In this document: positions 7,027 through 15,857 of the stretch, piece by piece
Layout: the number at the start of each line of letters is the position of its first letter
How positions within the stretch are numbered: the stretch's first letter is position 1
Assembly (NCBI GenBank): GCA_900757715.1
Contig: CAAEOZ010000234.1
Location: forward strand, 1 to 17,985
Direction of reading: 5' to 3'
DNA from: an uncultured Veillonella sp.
Lineage (GTDB): Bacteria > Bacillota > Negativicutes > Veillonellales > Veillonellaceae
DNA length: 17,985 bases
The notes under the pieces: generated by a model
Seen by the model: the letters and a program-made list of their open reading frames with translations, nothing else
Databases searched by the model: none
Told to the model about the DNA's origin: nothing
Made by a program: the position numbers and the translations under genes

Positions 7027-7052
7027 TCCTTTGCGTGTAAAGGAGATTGTAT

Positions 7053-8537
7053 ATGAAACACTTACAAGATATAGTAAAAACCTTACATGCACCGCATGTA
7101 GAAGGTAATACAGCTGTTGAAATTTTAGATGTTACTGCTGATTCTCGTGCTGTAAAAGCAGGTAGTTTATTTATTGCTTTAGATGGTGCCACTGTAGATG
7201 GTCATAACTATGTAAATAAAGCTATTGAGGCTGGTGCAGTAGCTGTACTAGTATCTAAACCGGTGGAGGTAAGTGGTGATGTTTGTGTTATCACTGTTGA
7301 AGATACACGTGCGGCTATGATGGTCTGTGTACCGTACTTTTTTGATTATCCAGCCAACTCTATGCGCATGATTGGCGTTACTGGTACTAATGGTAAAACG
7401 ACTACGAGTCATATGATTCGTCATATTTTGAAAGCTCAAGGTCATAAGGTTGGTGTAATTGGTACCGTCCATATTATGATTGGTGATACATCATATCCGA
7501 TTCATAATACGACACCTGACGTAGTAGATTTACAACATATCTTGCATCAAATGGTAGAAGAGGGTGTTACACATTGTGTAATGGAAGTATCTTCCCATGC
7601 ATTGGCTTTAGGACGCGTATCTGGTGTTGAGTATGATACTGCAGTATTTACAAATCTTACACAAGATCATTTAGACTTTCACAAAACATTTGAGAATTAC
7701 TTAGCAGCTAAATGTAAACTGTTTGAGCAAGTTAGCAAACCAAACCAAATAAAATCTGGTAAGGGTGCTATCATTAACATCGATGATGCCTATGGCCATC
7801 GGGTGGTTGAAAAAACCACAGCCCCTATCATTACCTATAGTATTGATGGTAACGGCACATTGAATGCGCATGATGTAGATATGACTCCTAAATCTAGCCG
7901 TTACACTGTATCCTATGACGGACATGACTATACGGTAGCTATGAATACAACGGGCTTATTTAATGTGTATAATACATTGGCGGCTATTGGGGCGTGCCTT
8001 TTGGAAGGTATTTCCATGGAAGATATCGATAAAGCATTAAAAACATTTAGCGCTGTACCTGGGCGCTTTGAGTTGATAGAAGAAGGTCAACCATTTGCTG
8101 TTGTTGTAGACTATGCACATACACCGGATGGTTTAGAAAATATTTTACAAACAGCAAAGGCGATTCAAGAGAATCGTATTATCGTAGTCTTTGGCTGTGG
8201 CGGGGACCGAGATGCAACCAAACGCCCTATTATGGGGCGTATTGCGGCACAATATGGTGATGTTGTGTACGTTACATCTGATAATCCGCGTACAGAAGAT
8301 CCTGTACAAATTGTTAAAGATGTGGAAGCAGGCGTTAAAGAAGGGCTTCGTGAAGGCTCTTATTATGAAGTTATCGTTGATCGTCGGGAAGCGATTCAAC
8401 ATGCAATACAAAATGCAAAACCTGGGGATATTGTACTGATTGCAGGTAAGGGGCATGAGGATTACCAAATCTTAAAGGATAAAACGATTCATTTCGATGA
8501 TCGTGAAGAGGCGCGAGCAGCACTCAAGGAGATTTAA
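7053..8537 (+). CDS. murE: UDP-MurNAc-tripeptide synthetase, meso-DAP adding
   Basis: MurE adds meso-diaminopimelate to UDP-MurNAc-L-Ala-D-Glu in the cytoplasm. The 494-residue protein shows the Mur ligase order: an N-terminal UDP-binding domain, the ATP-binding loop TGTNGKTTT (110-118) and the carbamylated-lysine segment NYLAAK (K220). The C-terminal domain has DNPRTEDP at 410-417. DNPRxEDP is the recognised signature for meso-DAP rather than L-lysine, so the wall should be DAP type, consistent with a diderm Firmicute. The ATG at 7053 is preceded by AAGGAG at 7040-7045; the upstream in-frame TTG at 7047 is too close to it. murF follows after a single nucleotide, so the two are almost certainly translationally coupled. 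Confidence 0.97.
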   Translation: MKHLQDIVKTLHAPHVEGNTAVEILDVTADSRAVKAGSLFIALDGATVDGHNYVNKAIEAGAVAVLVSKPVEVSGDVCVITVEDTRAAMMVCVPYFFDYPANSMRMIGVTGTNGKTTTSHMIRHILKAQGHKVGVIGTVHIMIGDTSYPIHNTTPDVVDLQHILHQMVEEGVTHCVMEVSSHALALGRVSGVEYDTAVFTNLTQDHLDFHKTFENYLAAKCKLFEQVSKPNQIKSGKGAIINIDDAYGHRVVEKTTAPIITYSIDGNGTLNAHDVDMTPKSSRYTVSYDGHDYTVAMNTTGLFNVYNTLAAIGACLLEGISMEDIDKALKTFSAVPGRFELIEEGQPFAVVVDYAHTPDGLENILQTAKAIQENRIIVVFGCGGDRDATKRPIMGRIAAQYGDVVYVTSDNPRTEDPVQIVKDVEAGVKEGLREGSYYEVIVDRREAIQHAIQNAKPGDIVLIAGKGHEDYQILKDKTIHFDDREEARAALKEI

Positions 8538-8538
8538 T

Positions 8539-9897
8539 ATGGCAGAATTTACATTGTCTCAAGTAGTGGAAGCCACACAGGGGACAAGTGCACATACCGA
8601 CAATATTAAGTTTTTAGATATATCTACTGATACGAGAACTATTGAATCGGGATTTTTATTTGTAGCATTAAAAGGCGACACTTTTGATGGTCATGATTTT
8701 ATCAATACGGCTATTGAAAAAGGTGCCACAGGAGCTATCGTTGAAAAAGGACGTGCTGTAGAAGGCATTGCTTGTATCGAGGTAGACAATACTTTGGTAG
8801 CATATCAAAATTTGGCACGTTATCATCGTCGCCGTTTTGATATTCCTGTAGTTGCTATTACCGGTTCATCTGGTAAGACTACAACAAAGGAAATGGTGGC
8901 AGCCGTACTTGGTACAGAATTTAATGTATTAAAAACTGAGAAAAACTATAATAATGAAATTGGCTTACCAAAAACCTTGTTACGTTTGACCGCTGAGCAT
9001 GAAGCCTGTGTTGTTGAAATGGGTATGCGTGGCCTCGGCCAAATTGAAGAACTGGCGTTGATTGCAGAACCAACGATGGGGATTATTACCAATGTTGGTA
9101 CTAGTCATATCGAACTTTTAGGTTCTCGCGAAGCCATTGCTGAAGCAAAAGGTGAGTTGATTCGTTGCTTGCCTGAAAATAGTGTGGCTATCCTTAATGA
9201 GGACGATCCATATGTAAAAGCAATGGATAGCTTAGCTAAAGGTAAAACTATTACGTATGGTATTGAACGTAATGCTACCTGTATTGGTAGTCATTTGCGC
9301 TATAAAAAAGATGGTATTAAGTTTACCTGTAAGTGTTATGATGAAGTGTTTGATATCTTCTTGCCTATGATTGGTGAACATAATGTATATGATGCATTGG
9401 CGGCTATCGTCGCAGGCCGTGTGTTAGGCATAAAATCAAATACAATTCGTAAAGGTTTGAGCGAGTTTACTGGAACTCCAATGCGTCAAGAAATCGTTCC
9501 GTTTGAAGATATTGTTATCTTAAATGACGCTTATAATGCAAATCCATCATCCATGGCTGAAGCGATTAAAGCTCTTGGTCAATTGGAAGGTAAACGTAAA
9601 ATTGCAATGCTCGGCGATATGCTCGAGCTCGGCGACTTCTCTGAAGAAGCACATCGCGAAATTGGTCAATTACTTGCTGAAGAAGGATATAGTGTTGTAT
9701 TTACCTTTGGTGATGCTGCTGCCTTTATTGCAAAGGAAGCGAAAAAAGCAGGTTTAACTGCATTCCGTTGTAAGAGTCATTTAGAAATGGCAAACGCATA
9801 CAGTGATATTCGTGAAAAAGGGGATGTTATCCTTGTGAAAGGTTCCCGTGGTTTACGAATGGAGCGCGTTGTTGAAGAATTAAAGGATCGAGAATAA
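8539..9897 (+). CDS. murF: UDP-MurNAc-tripeptide-D-alanyl-D-alanine ligase
   Basis: MurF adds the D-Ala-D-Ala dipeptide made by Ddl to the UDP-MurNAc tripeptide, completing the pentapeptide. The 452-residue protein has the P-loop GSSGKTTTKE (109-118), NYNNEIGLP (136-144) typical of MurF, the lysine segment AEAKGE (K204) and DAYNANPSS (330-338) in the C-terminal domain. The start at 8539 gives the family-length N terminus and has AAGGAG (8526-8531) inside the end of murE. An upstream in-frame start would overlap murE by 40 bases without a better ribosome binding site. A small stem-loop separates it from mraY. Confidence 0.97.
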   Translation: MAEFTLSQVVEATQGTSAHTDNIKFLDISTDTRTIESGFLFVALKGDTFDGHDFINTAIEKGATGAIVEKGRAVEGIACIEVDNTLVAYQNLARYHRRRFDIPVVAITGSSGKTTTKEMVAAVLGTEFNVLKTEKNYNNEIGLPKTLLRLTAEHEACVVEMGMRGLGQIEELALIAEPTMGIITNVGTSHIELLGSREAIAEAKGELIRCLPENSVAILNEDDPYVKAMDSLAKGKTITYGIERNATCIGSHLRYKKDGIKFTCKCYDEVFDIFLPMIGEHNVYDALAAIVAGRVLGIKSNTIRKGLSEFTGTPMRQEIVPFEDIVILNDAYNANPSSMAEAIKALGQLEGKRKIAMLGDMLELGDFSEEAHREIGQLLAEEGYSVVFTFGDAAAFIAKEAKKAGLTAFRCKSHLEMANAYSDIREKGDVILVKGSRGLRMERVVEELKDRE

Positions 9898-9903
9898 TAG
9901 GTA

Positions 9904-9925
9904 ACGGCTAGTTATATCTAGCCGT
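9904..9925 (+). other. Stem-loop between murF and mraY
   Basis: ACGGCTAG (9904-9911) and CTAGCCGT (9918-9925) form a perfect 8-bp stem with a 6-nt loop, followed by the AU-rich CCTATTTATTAATAAG. There is no solid T tract, so at most it is a partial terminator inside the operon. It could also set mRNA decay or processing between murF and mraY. Confidence 0.45.
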
Positions 9926-9953
9926 CCTATTTATTAATAAGTAGAGGATTCAT

Positions 9954-10940
9954 ATGATAAATCACATTCTGTTAGCCTTCGTAGCGACTTTCATCATTAC
10001 GGTAGTGCTAGGTAAAATTGCTATTCCTATGTTGCGTTCTTTGCACGCACAACAAAGTATTCGTGAAGAAGGCCCTGAAAGTCATCAAGCGAAAGCAGGT
10101 ACGCCAACAATGGGCGGTGCTTTCATGATGGTAGCCCTTGTTATTGGCGTGGCATTGTTTGCACCATGGAATGTGGGCACAGGTATGTTATTATTTTTAA
10201 CACTGGGTCATTGTTTATTAGGTTTTTTTGATGATTTTGTAAAAGCAGTAAAGAAACGAAATCTTGGTTTAACAGCGAAGCAAAAATTACTTGGACAATT
10301 TATATTGGCTGCCGTATTCTGTTATTGCATTACTGAGATTATGGTTGTTCCTACCACATTATGGATTCCTGTTGTAGATATACAATTACAATTGGGATGG
10401 GGGTATTATGTATTGGCATTCTTGATTATTGTAGGAGCTACAAATGCAGTAAATTTAACTGATGGTCTTGATGGCCTTGCTGGTGGTACATCAGCAGTGG
10501 CGGCGATAGCATTCTCTGTTATTGGCCTGATGGCTGTATCGATGACAAATTCTATCGGTGCTGAAAGTGTTGCGTACTTCGGTGCTATTATAGCAGCTGT
10601 ATGTCTTGGCTTTTTGGTATATAATGTGAACCCTGCAAAAGTATTCATGGGGGATACAGGCTCTTTGGCATTAGGCGGTGCCTTTGCAGCAATGGCTATT
10701 TTAACTAAAACAGAATTGTTACTTGTGGTGATTGGCGGCATTTTTGTTATGGAAGCATTATCTGTTATTATTCAAGTTATTTCTTTCAAAACACGTGGTG
10801 TGCGTGTATTTAAGATGAGTCCTATTCATCACCATTTTGAACTTTCCGGATGGGCAGAACAAACAGTTGTTAATCGGTTCTGGTTTGGTGGAGCCGTTTT
10901 AGCCATTATTGGTGTGCTTTTAGCGACTATAACTTTATAA
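9954..10940 (+). CDS. mraY: Phospho-N-acetylmuramoyl-pentapeptide-transferase
   Basis: MraY moves phospho-MurNAc-pentapeptide from UDP to undecaprenyl phosphate in the inner membrane, making lipid I. The 328-residue protein is highly hydrophobic, with about ten likely membrane helices. The catalytic and binding motifs are all present: KAGTPTMGG (47-55), FFDDF (91-95, the Mg-binding aspartates), NAVNLTDGLDGLA (164-176), FMGDTGS (231-237) and the MraY-specific SPIHHHFE (289-296). The histidine motif separates it from related transferases such as WecA. The ATG at 9954 follows AGAGGA at 9943-9948. An 83-nt AT-rich gap follows before murD. Confidence 0.98.
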   Translation: MINHILLAFVATFIITVVLGKIAIPMLRSLHAQQSIREEGPESHQAKAGTPTMGGAFMMVALVIGVALFAPWNVGTGMLLFLTLGHCLLGFFDDFVKAVKKRNLGLTAKQKLLGQFILAAVFCYCITEIMVVPTTLWIPVVDIQLQLGWGYYVLAFLIIVGATNAVNLTDGLDGLAGGTSAVAAIAFSVIGLMAVSMTNSIGAESVAYFGAIIAAVCLGFLVYNVNPAKVFMGDTGSLALGGAFAAMAILTKTELLLVVIGGIFVMEALSVIIQVISFKTRGVRVFKMSPIHHHFELSGWAEQTVVNRFWFGGAVLAIIGVLLATITL

Positions 10941-11023
10941 GATAATACTTAACGGAAGTTGTAAATAATGGTATGCTTATTAGATAGGATACATTAATTT
11001 TATAGATAATTTAGGTGATATAG

Positions 11024-12394
11024 ATGGAATACGGAGATAAACATATACTTGTTCTTGGCGCTGGAGCCAGCGGTATAGGTGCATCTTGGGTATTAGCCCA
11101 AGTGGGTGCGCATGTTGTGTTAAATGATTATAAGCCCATGACACTGCCTACGGCTGAGGAGAAACGACTCGTTGCGGCAGGGGTAACTATTATTACAGGA
11201 CGTCAAGATGAGTCCTTGCTAGATGGCGTGGATCGTATCGTTATTTCTCCAGGTATTTCTTTAGATATTCCGATTGTAAAAGCAGCACAGGCTCGTGGTA
11301 TTGACGTGGTCAGTGAAGTAGAATTAGCTTATGAAGTATCTAAATCACCTATCGTAGCTGTTACTGGTACAAATGGTAAGACTACGACAACAACTTTATT
11401 AACTAAGGTTCTAGAAGGCTCTGGAAAACCAGTTCGCGTCGGTGGGAATATTGGTGATTCCCTTAGTGAAGTGGCGTACGCTATGCCTGCAGATGGTTTT
11501 TTAGTAGCCGAATTATCTAGTTATCAATTAGAAACGATCAAGCATTTTAGACCTATTGGGGCTATTATGCTCAATATTACGCCCGATCATTTGGCTCGTC
11601 ATAAAACGATGGAAAACTATATTGCTGCGAAGGAACGCATTTTTGAAAATCAATTGAGTACAGATTTTTTAGTACTTAACATTGATGATTCCGTTGTAGC
11701 TGATATGGAGCACCGTGCGCCTAGTCATATTTTACAAATTAGTCAAAACCGAGTTGTAGAGAATGGCGCTTATTATGCTGATGGGCAATGTTATATTGCT
11801 AAAGATGGTATAGCAAAATCTGTTATTGGAAATGAAGATATTCATATTCCAGGCCGTCATAATATTGAAAATATATTGACCGTTATTGCTTTATCCTATG
11901 CGTTGGGCGTACCCGTAGAGACAATTCATCGCATTATTAGCGAGTTCCATGGAGTTGTACATCGTTTAGAGCGCGTTAAGACGATTGGTGGTATCACATT
12001 CTATAATGATTCGAAAGCCACTAATGTAGATTCTGTGATTAAAGCCTTAGAATCCTTTGATCAACAAGTTATTCTATTAGCTGGTGGTCATGATAAAATG
12101 ACGCCTTTAGAAGATTTTATGCAGCTAGTTAAAGAGCATACTAAAGCTGTTATTTTCATGGGGGAAGCGGCAGATCGTTTCGAGACGGCTGCAAAAAAGG
12201 CTGGTGTGAAGCCGATTTATCGTGCTTTATCCATGAAGGATGCAGTAGAGAAAGGCTATAAATTAGCAGAGACGGGCGATATTGTGCTATTATCTCCGGC
12301 TTGCTCAAGTTTTGATTGGTACAGCTGTTTTGAAGAACGTGGGGATGACTTTAAACGTTGTGTTCATATGTTGCAAGAGGGAGGACACCATTAA
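11024..12394 (+). CDS. murD: UDP-MurNAc-L-alanine-D-glutamate ligase
   Basis: MurD adds D-glutamate to UDP-MurNAc-L-Ala in the cytoplasm. The 456-residue protein starts with a Rossmann-like UDP-binding segment (VLGAGASGIG, 10-19). It then has the ATP loop TGTNGKTTT (114-122), NITPDHLARH (184-193), the probable carbamylated K203, FHGVVHRLE (308-316), NDSKATN (328-334), AGGHDK and a C-terminal LSPACSSFDWY. The ribosome binding site is weak (AGGTGA near 11013), unlike most genes in the cluster. The stop codon shares one base with the start of murG (TAATG). That junction is where ftsW/spoVE often lies in other clusters, and no room for it exists here. Confidence 0.97.
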   Translation: MEYGDKHILVLGAGASGIGASWVLAQVGAHVVLNDYKPMTLPTAEEKRLVAAGVTIITGRQDESLLDGVDRIVISPGISLDIPIVKAAQARGIDVVSEVELAYEVSKSPIVAVTGTNGKTTTTTLLTKVLEGSGKPVRVGGNIGDSLSEVAYAMPADGFLVAELSSYQLETIKHFRPIGAIMLNITPDHLARHKTMENYIAAKERIFENQLSTDFLVLNIDDSVVADMEHRAPSHILQISQNRVVENGAYYADGQCYIAKDGIAKSVIGNEDIHIPGRHNIENILTVIALSYALGVPVETIHRIISEFHGVVHRLERVKTIGGITFYNDSKATNVDSVIKALESFDQQVILLAGGHDKMTPLEDFMQLVKEHTKAVIFMGEAADRFETAAKKAGVKPIYRALSMKDAVEKGYKLAETGDIVLLSPACSSFDWYSCFEERGDDFKRCVHMLQEGGHH

Positions 12395-13503
12395 TGAAAC
12401 GTATTATTATTTCAGGTGGTGGTACTGGTGGACATATATATCCAGCAATAACTATATATAAAGAAATCATGAAACAAAACCCTGATGCAAAGGTGTTATA
12501 CGTTGGCACCAAACAAGGCCTTGAGGCTACATTAGTTCCTAAAGAAGGAATTGATTTTAGTACAATTCCTGTGCAAGGCTTGCAGCGTCAATTATCATTA
12601 GGTACCATGGTCACGCTAGGTAAAACTGCTTTAGGTATTGTGAAAGCTAATGCCATAATTTGTAAGTTTAAACCTGATGTAGTTATTGGTACTGGAGGTT
12701 ATGTATGTGGTCCTGTTCTCATGGCTGCAGCATTACACAATATTCCTACTTTGATTCAAGAACAGAATGTCATAGCAGGCATTACTAATAAAATCCTGAG
12801 TCGTTTTGTTGATGTGGTAGCCTTAGGCTATAAGGATGCGGAAACATCATTTTCTAAAGCAAAGCGCGTAGTCTACACTGGTAATCCTGTTCGTCCAGAT
12901 GTGTTAGTTGATTCAAGAACAGCGGGACGTAACTATTTCAACTTAAGTGATGATACCTTCACAGTACTCGTAGCTGGAGGTTCTCGAGGGGCAAGAACTA
13001 TTAACAATGCTATGATAGATGTACATAAACACTTCCAAGGTGTGGAAGGTATTAAATTAATTCATATTACGGGAAACGGAGAATATGAATCTGTTTTATC
13101 TCAATTAGGTATTACCGCTGGGGATGGTTTAGGTAGTTCATCTTTGATTTTGCCGTATTTACATGATATGCCAAAAGCACTAGCAGCAGCCGATTTAGCA
13201 GTCTTTAGAGCTGGTGCTATAGGTCTTGCGGAATTAGCAGTTCGCGGTATTCCATCCGTATTGATACCGTATCCATATGCAGCGGAAGATCATCAAACCT
13301 ATAATGCACGTATCTTTGTACAAGAAGGGGCGGCGCATATGATTGTAGATAAAATGTTGAGTGCTCACGATTTAATAGGGGAAATAGAGATGTTTATGGC
13401 CAACCGTGATTTGTTGGCACAAATGGGAGATCGAGCATTGCAATTGGGAAAACCGAATGCGGCTCATGATATTGCAAAATTAGCTTTATCTATTGCAAAG
13501 TAA
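12394..13503 (+). CDS. murG: Lipid II synthase: UDP-GlcNAc transferase MurG
   Basis: MurG adds GlcNAc from UDP-GlcNAc to lipid I on the inner face of the membrane, making lipid II. The 369-residue GT28-family protein has GGGTGGHIYPA (8-18), IGTGGYVCGP (98-107), QEQNVIAG (122-129), GNPVRP (163-168), AGGSRGA (194-200) and the donor-binding region 271-305 including PYAAEDHQTYNA. In FRAGAIGLAE (271-280), the threonine usual in this loop is glycine (G277). The arginine, the glutamate (E280) and the QTYN residues are kept, so activity is expected. The ATG at 12394 overlaps the murD stop by one base and follows GAGGGAGG at 12377-12384, which supports translational coupling. Confidence 0.97.
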   Translation: MKRIIISGGGTGGHIYPAITIYKEIMKQNPDAKVLYVGTKQGLEATLVPKEGIDFSTIPVQGLQRQLSLGTMVTLGKTALGIVKANAIICKFKPDVVIGTGGYVCGPVLMAAALHNIPTLIQEQNVIAGITNKILSRFVDVVALGYKDAETSFSKAKRVVYTGNPVRPDVLVDSRTAGRNYFNLSDDTFTVLVAGGSRGARTINNAMIDVHKHFQGVEGIKLIHITGNGEYESVLSQLGITAGDGLGSSSLILPYLHDMPKALAAADLAVFRAGAIGLAELAVRGIPSVLIPYPYAAEDHQTYNARIFVQEGAAHMIVDKMLSAHDLIGEIEMFMANRDLLAQMGDRALQLGKPNAAHDIAKLALSIAK

Positions 13504-13517
13504 TAAGGAGAGGTTTT

Positions 13518-14900
13518 ATGTTAGACGGTATTCACAAGATTCACCTTATCGGTATTGGTGGATCTGGTATGCGTGCGATAGCGAATATTTTGATTCAAAA
13601 AGGTTATGATGTATCCGGCTCAGATGTAGCTGAATCTGCAGTGATTTCTAAATTTAGAGATATGGGTGCCACAGTGCATATCGGTCATAATAAAGAATAT
13701 GTAAATGGTGTTGATGCCATAGTTCGTTCTACAGCGATTCGTGAAGACAATCCTGAAATTGTTGCTGCTAAAGAGCAAGGGATTACCATTTTACACCGTT
13801 CTGATATTGTAAAGGCTGTGTTAGATGTGACAGATGGTATAGCAGTAGCTGGTGCGCATGGTAAAACATCTACAACCTCAATGATTGGACAAATTCTGGT
13901 GGAGGCTAATGCGGATCCTACGGTAATTATTGGTGGCGAAGTAGATTATCTTAAAGGTAGCAGTTGTCTTGGTAAAGGACATTTTTCCGTTGTGGAAGCG
14001 GATGAGAGCGATGGCTCATTTTTGAAATTGCGTCCACATACTATCGTTATAACTAATATTGAAGATGATCATATGGATCATTATAAAACTATGGATAACT
14101 TATTAAACGCTTTTTGTAAGTTCGTCGAAACGTTACCAGAAACGGGTAAGGCTATCGTATGTGGTGATAATGAAAATATTCGTTATGTTATGAGCCACGT
14201 AAAGCGTACTTTTATTACGTATGGGTTAGAGAATAATAATGATTATGTAGCAAAAAATATTCATTATGTCGACTCTTCCTTGGTATATGATGTATATCAT
14301 AAAGGCATTAATATAAGCCGTATCAGCTTGCGCGTGCCAGGAGAGCATAATGTATTAAATTCCTTGGCAGCCTTTATTGTGGCTCATGAATGTTGCGGTG
14401 TAGAGAATCGCTTTATTACAAAAGCGTTAGGTAAATTTATCGGTGCAAAACGACGCTTTGAAACAAAAGGTCATGTTGGTGGAGTCTGGGTTGTCGATGA
14501 TTATGCACATCATCCAACAGAAATTAAAGCGACCTTAAGAGCAGCAAAAGAACTTGAAAAACATCGCGTTATTTGTGTGTTTCAACCGCATCGGTATACA
14601 CGTACAAGCTTGTTGAAAGATGAATTTGCCACTGCTTTTACCAGTGCTGATGAAATATATATGACAGATATTTACAGTTCTGGTGAAGATCCGATTGCAG
14701 GTATCGATGGACGTACTATTCCTGACGCTGTTGAAGCCGCTACACATAAGGTTGTACATTATGTACCATCTGTTGACGACATACCGGCTGTATTGGCAAA
14801 AATTGTGCGACCTAATGATCTGGTTATCACAATGGGGGCCGGTTCTATTAATCAATATGGACCCAAATTATTAGCTATATTGGAGGAAGGATTACAATGA
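13518..14900 (+). CDS. murC: UDP-N-acetylmuramate-L-alanine ligase
   Basis: MurC attaches L-alanine to UDP-MurNAc, the first step of stem peptide assembly. The 460-residue protein has IGIGGSGMRAIA (11-22), in which the second G and M are typical of MurC. It also has the ATP loop GAHGKTSTT (112-120), EADESDGSF (160-168), DDYAHHPTEI (327-336) and FQPHRYTRT (355-363). AHGKT rather than TNGKT and the DDYAHHP motif distinguish MurC from the other Mur ligases. AAGGAGAGG (13505-13513) precedes the ATG. The stop overlaps the start of ddl by 4 nt (ATGA). In many clusters murB follows murC; it is absent here. Confidence 0.98.
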   Translation: MLDGIHKIHLIGIGGSGMRAIANILIQKGYDVSGSDVAESAVISKFRDMGATVHIGHNKEYVNGVDAIVRSTAIREDNPEIVAAKEQGITILHRSDIVKAVLDVTDGIAVAGAHGKTSTTSMIGQILVEANADPTVIIGGEVDYLKGSSCLGKGHFSVVEADESDGSFLKLRPHTIVITNIEDDHMDHYKTMDNLLNAFCKFVETLPETGKAIVCGDNENIRYVMSHVKRTFITYGLENNNDYVAKNIHYVDSSLVYDVYHKGINISRISLRVPGEHNVLNSLAAFIVAHECCGVENRFITKALGKFIGAKRRFETKGHVGGVWVVDDYAHHPTEIKATLRAAKELEKHRVICVFQPHRYTRTSLLKDEFATAFTSADEIYMTDIYSSGEDPIAGIDGRTIPDAVEAATHKVVHYVPSVDDIPAVLAKIVRPNDLVITMGAGSINQYGPKLLAILEEGLQ

Positions 14901-15829
14901 AAGATAGGAAAATAATCGTATTGATGGGTGGCCCTTCCAAAGAGGCTGAAGTATCTCGCCGTACTGGCGCTGCTATTGCGGAAGCACTCGAAAGCAAAGG
15001 GTATAATGCGCAAACATTAGAACTTAATCCTCGTACTGTTTTAAAAGATATTGAATCCTTAGGCGGAGAGATTGTATTTAATGCAATTCACGGCCGTTAT
15101 GGTGAAGATGGCGCATTACAAGGCTTGCTTGAAATGGCAGAAATTCCATATACTGGATCGGGCATCATGGCTCATGCGGTAGGAATGAATAAAAAAGTAA
15201 GCAAAGATGTTTTCAAAGGAGCTAATATTCCAACAGCTACTTCTGAATCCTTTAATGGTAATTTAGAATCTGCAGAAGATATTATAGGACATATTCGTAA
15301 ACAGTTTACAATTCCTGTAGTGGTAAAATCTGCTACTCAAGGATCTAGTATTGGCGTTACCATTGTTCGTGATGAGGCACAATTGGAGGATGCTGTTACA
15401 GAGGCACTAAAATATGATCCGATTCTTGTAGTAGAGCAATTTCTTGATGGTCGCGAATTTACAGTATCCGTTCTTGACGGCAAGGCTTTGTCAGTAATCG
15501 AAATCCGTCCACATTCTGGGGAGTATGATTATACTAGCAAATATACTGTAGGTGCTACAGAATATTTAGTGCCTGCGCCTATTAGTGAAGAAATGACTGC
15601 TGAGATGCAACGCATAGGGGAACTTGTGTATCGCGAAGTACAAGGCAGTGGGGTTATTCGTGTTGATATTATGACAGATCATGCAGATGATATGTATGTT
15701 CTAGAATACAATACTGTGCCAGGTATGACGGCAACGTCTTTAGTACCAAAGGCAGCTAAAGAAATGGGAATTGACTTTCCAACATTATGTGAAAAGATTC
15801 TATTAACAGCTAGTATAGGGAAATTTTAA
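14897..15829 (+). CDS. ddl: D-alanine-D-alanine ligase
   Basis: Ddl joins two D-alanines with ATP, supplying MurF. The 310-residue ATP-grasp protein, close in length to E. coli DdlB, has MGGPSKEAEVS (10-20), IHGRYGEDGALQG (64-76), KSATQGSSIGV (144-154), EYDYTSKY (209-216), RVDIMTD (255-261) and EYNTVPGMTATSLVP (270-284). The tyrosine-containing EYDYTSKY loop matches D-Ala-D-Ala enzymes rather than VanA-type D-Ala-D-Lac ligases, which carry histidine in the equivalent place. It overlaps murC by 4 nt and lies directly upstream of ftsQ, an order seen in Gram-negative bacteria (ddlB-ftsQ). GGAGGAAGG at 14881-14889 within murC provides the ribosome binding site. Confidence 0.96.
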   Translation: MKDRKIIVLMGGPSKEAEVSRRTGAAIAEALESKGYNAQTLELNPRTVLKDIESLGGEIVFNAIHGRYGEDGALQGLLEMAEIPYTGSGIMAHAVGMNKKVSKDVFKGANIPTATSESFNGNLESAEDIIGHIRKQFTIPVVVKSATQGSSIGVTIVRDEAQLEDAVTEALKYDPILVVEQFLDGREFTVSVLDGKALSVIEIRPHSGEYDYTSKYTVGATEYLVPAPISEEMTAEMQRIGELVYREVQGSGVIRVDIMTDHADDMYVLEYNTVPGMTATSLVPKAAKEMGIDFPTLCEKILLTASIGKF

Positions 15830-15857
15830 GGGCTGAATAGAACATAAGGAGTTATCT

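Noticed and set aside
8145..8468. Reverse-strand open frame of 107 codons within murE
   Set aside because: It is antisense to conserved MurE sequence including DNPRTEDP and has no convincing ribosome binding site or domain.
10406..10741. Reverse-strand open frame of 111 codons within mraY
   Set aside because: It lies wholly inside a clear mraY coding region, its product resembles no known family, and it mirrors codon bias of the sense gene.
10959..10990. Possible promoter TTGTAA-16-TAGATA in the mraY-murD gap
   Set aside because: Both elements are imperfect and the gap is very AT-rich, so such a match is expected by chance; only the wider 83-nt gap supports it.
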